A DNA stretch of 9,389 bases, taken from positions 1-9,389 of the forward strand of contig JAAYMG010000046.1 in NCBI GenBank assembly GCA_012521525.1, written 5' to 3'. The DNA is from Clostridiales bacterium (GTDB lineage: Bacteria; Bacillota; Clostridia; Oscillospirales; JAAYOS01). The position numbers were made by a program, and so were the translations under genes. Below are positions 6,258 to 9,389 of the stretch, piece after piece (the first letter of the stretch is position 1; each line of letters begins with the position of its first letter). The notes beneath the pieces are model-generated. The model was not told the DNA's origin, searched no databases, and was given only the letters and a program-made list of their open reading frames with translations.

Positions 6258-7127
6258 CTAAGGATCTATGCGGCACCGCTTGTTCGTTACAAGACTTGAG
6301 CCCGGATGCGACAAAAATCCGGGCGCACCGAAGAACATAAGGTTTGGCCCACACAGGCTTACGCGCAGAGCAAAGAGCCGGTGGTGGGTGCCACCGTCAT
6401 ACTGCCTGTGAGCCGCAAAATCAGACCACTTCACAAGAATTTCTTCCGGGATCTTAGATGCATCAAATCGGTAATGCCCCGTGACATTGCTTCGATACAG
6501 GCAGTCCTCCTCACGCTTCGGCTGCCCGCCGTTATGAATGATATACGGATGCCCAAACCTGTTTCTTTTATCCGACACGATGCCTATATGCTTATCGTTA
6601 TCAAATATTACGATATCACCGGGCTGCCATTGGCCGATATCATTGATGTCGAGCGTTAAAGGCGTCGCGTATTCGGCAAAAAACACATGCAAATTGCCGA
6701 CGCGGCGGAAATCGATGTTTTTGTCCCTCCGCTTTATGTTGGGATAGGCTTCCGGCCTTGCCGCGGCATCGTTATCTATCATGTCCCGCAGGCAGTACCC
6801 CGCGTTCTTGAACGCCCTCCATATGACGTCGGTACATACGCCGATATTATCAGGTGGGTATCCGCCGTCATAATAGGACCCGTCGTATGTTGGATGATTT
6901 TCGGCATCCTTCCTTGCTCCAAGAAGGATATCGGTGTAATCATCGACGCCGTTGCCGTTAAAATCGATCTCACTGTAAACAGTCTCGATGTCGAAATCAG
7001 CTGCCGTATATGTCCTTCCCGGAAGCAGGCCATAGTGATCCGCAGCAATCACGCCTGCAGATATCAAAATAACGCCAATAATGGCAAAAACCAATAAGAA
7101 TTTTCTTTTGCTCATCTTGCGATACAT
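6258..7127 (-). CDS. DUF1287 domain protein, membrane-anchored, extended C-terminus
   Basis: The 289-residue product has a basic start and one hydrophobic helix (residues 10-28), acting as a signal anchor. An acidic DFNGNGVDDYTD segment (55-66) resembles a calcium-binding loop. The DUF1287 core (about 67-221) follows: NIGVCTDVIWRAF with C98, RRDKNIDFRRVGNL at 133-146, WQPGDIV at 167-173, HIGIVSD with H180, and IIHNGG with H198, ending TGHYRF. This family is thought to be papain/NlpC-like; C98 with H180 or H198 would be the catalytic set, and the protein would act outside the membrane, possibly on cell wall or peptides. Function is unproven. The last 60 or so residues (after LVKW, 231-234) go beyond the core I know and look unlike it. 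Start ATG 7127 has only a weak AGGA 11 bases upstream; ATG 7115 lacks a site. Confidence 0.82.
   Translation of the reverse strand: MYRKMSKRKFLLVFAIIGVILISAGVIAADHYGLLPGRTYTAADFDIETVYSEIDFNGNGVDDYTDILLGARKDAENHPTYDGSYYDGGYPPDNIGVCTDVIWRAFKNAGYCLRDMIDNDAAARPEAYPNIKRRDKNIDFRRVGNLHVFFAEYATPLTLDINDIGQWQPGDIVIFDNDKHIGIVSDKRNRFGHPYIIHNGGQPKREEDCLYRSNVTGHYRFDASKIPEEILVKWSDFAAHRQYDGGTHHRLFALRVSLCGPNLMFFGAPGFLSHPGSSLVTNKRCRIDP
6300..6324. repeat. Perfect 8-base inverted repeat inside the 3' end of the DUF1287 gene
   Basis: GCCCGGAT (6300-6307) and ATCCGGGC (6317-6324) are perfect complements around a nine-base loop. The repeat lies within the last 25 codons of the DUF1287 reading frame, just where the protein departs from its family core. 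Neither strand has a T-run after the stem, so a classic terminator is not supported. Confidence 0.5.
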
Positions 7128-7290
7128 CTAAATACAGATCCTACAACTTCCATAAGATATTTTGATTTTCCGCAACAATAAATGCTCATATTCTCTTGAC
7201 TTTTTCCTGCTTACCCCAAAGGTTGGCTGCCCCCCCTGCCTTATATAAGATTCCATCAAAGAATTTACAGCGGGATCATTTTACAGAATG
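7128..7290. other. Intergenic leader before the DUF1287 gene
   Basis: The 163 bases between the hydrolase-like gene and the DUF1287 gene contain no open frame, no strong terminator and no consensus promoter. The notable part is a run of seven C (7230-7236; G on the transcribed minus strand), next to GGTTGGCTGCC. I could not match it to any riboswitch I know. Confidence 0.35.
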
Positions 7291-9093
7291 TCAGTCTTGT
7301 TCTTCGTCATCATAAGAGTCATCGGGTGCGGAGACGGCGAAGAAGGGTCTCGATTCCTCTTGTTTTACCTCGCTCCGGTTTACTTTATAGAAGTTGAGGT
7401 CTCCCGGCTGGACGAACAAATCGAACGTCGTCATCCCCATCCTTCGGGATGTTGGGTAGATCTCTCTCTTCCTGCGTGCAAAGGAAGTGATGGAATCAGC
7501 GTTTCCTCGGACCGTGATCCCATACCTGCCAGGCTTTAACCCGTCGGTATACTTATACACCGCAAATGTGTCATTGTCATACACGAAAAGCGAAGCCTGA
7601 CCGGGTCCGTTAAGGGTATACGGGACTACGCTTGTAAACTGTGCCCGGATCTGAGTGAGTATGTTTTCAGGCAAGTCGTAAATGTATCCGTATTCATCCG
7701 GCACTACCAGGGTTATTAGCTCTCCCTTGCCATAATTGTCACGCATCAGTATGGGGTAGTTTTCCTCACCAACGACCGCCTTTGCCAGGGCCCAGGTCGT
7801 ATTATTGCGGTGCTCCAGAAGCGGAAAACTCATCTCATGGGAAGAATATTCGTCGGCACCGAACATGAATGCGCTGCCTCTGAAGCGGTTGGTGCGGAAC
7901 CTGCGCCCCCTGTAACGTATTGAGGTCATATCCTCGATGCCTTTGCCGAGGGCTTCTATCATAAATCCGGAAGTAACTACCGCCTTTCCGCCATTCGATA
8001 CGAAATCCTTGAGCTTATCTATGATATCCGGATCCTTATGTGCCTGTACGGTAAGGAAAATGCATTTCGCATCAGACGGGAAATCCGGCGTGTTCTCAAA
8101 CGGAACACCCACCATTCCCAGGAAATCCTCCACATGGTCCTCACCCTGGGCCATGGGCGGCAGATAACACGGGACCCCTATGCAGTTTCCTGCCTTGTCC
8201 AGGAACTTGTCTATTTCCTCCAGCTGCAGTCCGAGGGGCGTCACGACCCTGTTTTTGTAAAGCGAGCCCCAGCAGAAAAGCAGCAATTCCTTTGAGCGGG
8301 CAAAAGCGGAAAGGTATGCCTGTTCAAGATAGATATCGATCGGCGAGCAGCCATACGGATCGAACCATGCCCCTCCGTTGCGCCCGGGTGCATAATTCTC
8401 CATAAGGCGGGGCAGTGAGTAGCTCAGATAACGGGGCAGGTGTTGATCGGAATATGGAGTATTCCTGGTCTCTGTCCCGGTATATATGTAATCGAAGATC
8501 TTCCTCTGCCTGTCCGGATCGTAGCCAGACTCCTGGTACGCTTCGGCCCAGTTCGGATATTTGATTATGACCTTGCAGTTCGGGTTTACGGCCTTGGCTG
8601 TTTTTACGATGATGTTTTCGCTCACGTCCGCCAGCAGCTCGGTCCGGAAATCTTCCCAGCTCCTGTTGCCTTTAGCTTCACGGCACTCATGGCATGTGCA
8701 CATCGTGAAAAACCAGTCGTCTATGATGAACTCGTCGAAATATCCCGCTATGTACTTTACTTTCTCAGCCAGGTGCTCTCGCATGACCTTATTTACATAG
8801 CAATATGTGCCAGACATCCGATACTTCTCAGCATCACCGGGGCTCAGATCATTCGTAGTCGTGGTAAGGGCACCCGACACCTCAACACCCCGTTGCCTGA
8901 ACACCCGGATAAGCATCTCAAGCTGCTCCGGAGGTATGGTCAAACCGTCGCGGTACGGTTCGATATATACCTTATCGCATCCGCAATACTTTTCAAACCA
9001 GTCGAGCTGGCGATTGACCGCTTTCTCCGACAGCCTGACCATGTTTTGGGCGGTGCAAAACAGCGCTATTTTGAAATTCCTGTAGCTGCTCAT
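7291..9093 (-). CDS. Predicted glycoside-hydrolase-like protein (TIM barrel plus amidotransferase-like domain)
   Basis: I do not recognise a named family for this 600-residue protein. There is no signal peptide, so it should be cytoplasmic. Residues about 8-310 read like a (beta/alpha)8 barrel of clan-A-like hydrolases: KVYIEPYRDG at 41-50, YFDEFIIDDWFFTMCTCHEC at 118-137, CKVIIKYPNW at 173-182, DYIYTGTETR at 201-210, and LLLFCWGSLY at 270-279. D125/D126, E208 or D245 could be catalytic, but none is proven. Residues about 340-380 (DAKCIFLTVQ then LKDFVSNGGKAVVTSGF) look like the amidotransferase-like domain found after the barrel in GH42-type enzymes. A beta-rich C-terminal part and an acidic tail (DDSYDDEEQD) follow. 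The start at 9093 is set by GGGAGGATAAAT; an upstream ATG at 9141 lacks a site. The D-lyxose isomerase gene ends 51 bases before it on the same strand, suggesting one sugar-catabolic operon. Confidence 0.7.
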   Translation of the reverse strand: MSSYRNFKIALFCTAQNMVRLSEKAVNRQLDWFEKYCGCDKVYIEPYRDGLTIPPEQLEMLIRVFRQRGVEVSGALTTTTNDLSPGDAEKYRMSGTYCYVNKVMREHLAEKVKYIAGYFDEFIIDDWFFTMCTCHECREAKGNRSWEDFRTELLADVSENIIVKTAKAVNPNCKVIIKYPNWAEAYQESGYDPDRQRKIFDYIYTGTETRNTPYSDQHLPRYLSYSLPRLMENYAPGRNGGAWFDPYGCSPIDIYLEQAYLSAFARSKELLLFCWGSLYKNRVVTPLGLQLEEIDKFLDKAGNCIGVPCYLPPMAQGEDHVEDFLGMVGVPFENTPDFPSDAKCIFLTVQAHKDPDIIDKLKDFVSNGGKAVVTSGFMIEALGKGIEDMTSIRYRGRRFRTNRFRGSAFMFGADEYSSHEMSFPLLEHRNNTTWALAKAVVGEENYPILMRDNYGKGELITLVVPDEYGYIYDLPENILTQIRAQFTSVVPYTLNGPGQASLFVYDNDTFAVYKYTDGLKPGRYGITVRGNADSITSFARRKREIYPTSRRMGMTTFDLFVQPGDLNFYKVNRSEVKQEESRPFFAVSAPDDSYDDEEQD

Positions 9094-9144
9094 ATTTATC
9101 CTCCCTTCAAAATTTCCTGACTTGCCTGACAACATATACATCTG

Positions 9145-9389
9145 TCAACGAGCCCTGGGATATTCGTTGCACAACAAACGGAAAGGCTCCTCGTCCTCCT
9201 CGATCGTGGGGAAACGGCCCATGGTTTCATAGAATCTGTTATCGGTATTGTCGTCATTGCACTGGCTGACTTCTCCGATAAGCACCGGACCATGCCCCTC
9301 TTTTGCCCAAAATGCGTGATACATGCGGGGGACAAGAGTCACACTCTCACCCGGTTTCAACTCCAGCTCGGTTCCGGCGGGTACGGTAC
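9145..9389 (-). CDS. D-lyxose ketol-isomerase, cupin type, C-terminal fragment (cut by window edge)
   Basis: The visible 80 or so residues run from TVPAGTELELKPGESVTL through PRMYHAFWAKEG to GEVSQCNDDNTDNRF, GRFPTIEEDEEP and the terminal LLCNEYPRAR. This is the C-terminal half of the cupin-fold D-lyxose/D-mannose isomerases (YdaE-like, COG3822 by memory), which interconvert aldose and ketose (D-lyxose with D-xylulose, D-mannose with D-fructose) using a divalent metal, usually manganese. The histidine in MYHAFW should be one of the metal ligands; the other ligands lie beyond the window. The reading frame is open through position 9389, so the start is not visible, and the in-frame TTG at 9360 is internal. 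It precedes the hydrolase-like gene by 51 bases on the same strand and is likely co-transcribed. Confidence 0.85.
   Translation of the reverse strand, partial: TVPAGTELELKPGESVTLVPRMYHAFWAKEGHGPVLIGEVSQCNDDNTDNRFYETMGRFPTIEEDEEPFRLLCNEYPRAR

Noticed and set aside
6306..7097. Several plus-strand open frames over the DUF1287 gene
   Set aside because: They are antisense to a gene with clear family motifs and have no ribosome sites.
7195..7260. Riboswitch suspected from the G-rich stretch upstream of the DUF1287 gene
   Set aside because: No match to the conserved cores of the c-di-GMP, c-di-AMP, cobalamin, SAM or preQ1 classes that I can recall, and pairing is weak.
8440..9120. Long plus-strand open frame of 226 codons
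   Set aside because: It lies fully antisense to the 600-residue minus-strand gene, has no ribosome site, and its translation has no family character.

Overview
The window looks like chromosomal DNA from a Firmicute of the class Clostridia. The evidence is moderate G+C with AT-rich intergenic promoters, strong AGGAGG/GGAGG ribosome binding sites, vegetative sigma-A-type promoters, and protein families (a three-gene ABC-2 exporter, DUF1287, S41 lipoprotein, cupin D-lyxose isomerase) that are common in anaerobic, often plant-polymer-degrading clostridia. This assignment is inferred from style and families; there is no rRNA or taxonomic marker in the window.

Layout. At the left edge, on the minus strand, lies the N-terminal end of a D-alanine--D-alanine ligase gene (1-115), preceded by a flavodoxin-fold NAD(P)H-dependent oxidoreductase with a cysteine cluster (270-914). 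A divergent promoter region (about 960-1005) separates these from a small plus-strand three-helix membrane protein of unknown function (1106-1495). Next is a stretch of about 540 bases with no convincing gene (1496-2036), holding a strong imperfect hairpin and a good promoter. That promoter drives a plus-strand operon of an ABC ATPase (2037-3011) and two ABC-2 type permeases (3008-3811, 3928-4701), which closes with a rho-independent-type hairpin at 4762-4798.

Right half. Everything from 4808 onward is on the minus strand. In transcription order it is: the C-terminal end of a cupin D-lyxose isomerase (9145-9389), a 600-residue predicted cytoplasmic glycoside-hydrolase-like protein (7291-9093), a membrane-anchored DUF1287 protein (6258-7127), and an S41 peptidase lipoprotein (4808-6154). 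The first two are 51 bases apart and probably co-transcribed; they suggest intracellular sugar or glycoside catabolism. The last two are predicted to act outside the membrane and have longer leader gaps, so they may be separate units.

How they work together. The ABC trio should form one exporter, or a membrane-remodelling transporter, of unknown substrate. The isomerase and the hydrolase-like protein are the best candidate for a little-described pathway. I see no phage, insertion sequence, CRISPR array, tRNA or rRNA. Apart from the hydrolase-like protein and a few unexplained inverted repeats, the window reads as ordinary chromosomal content.
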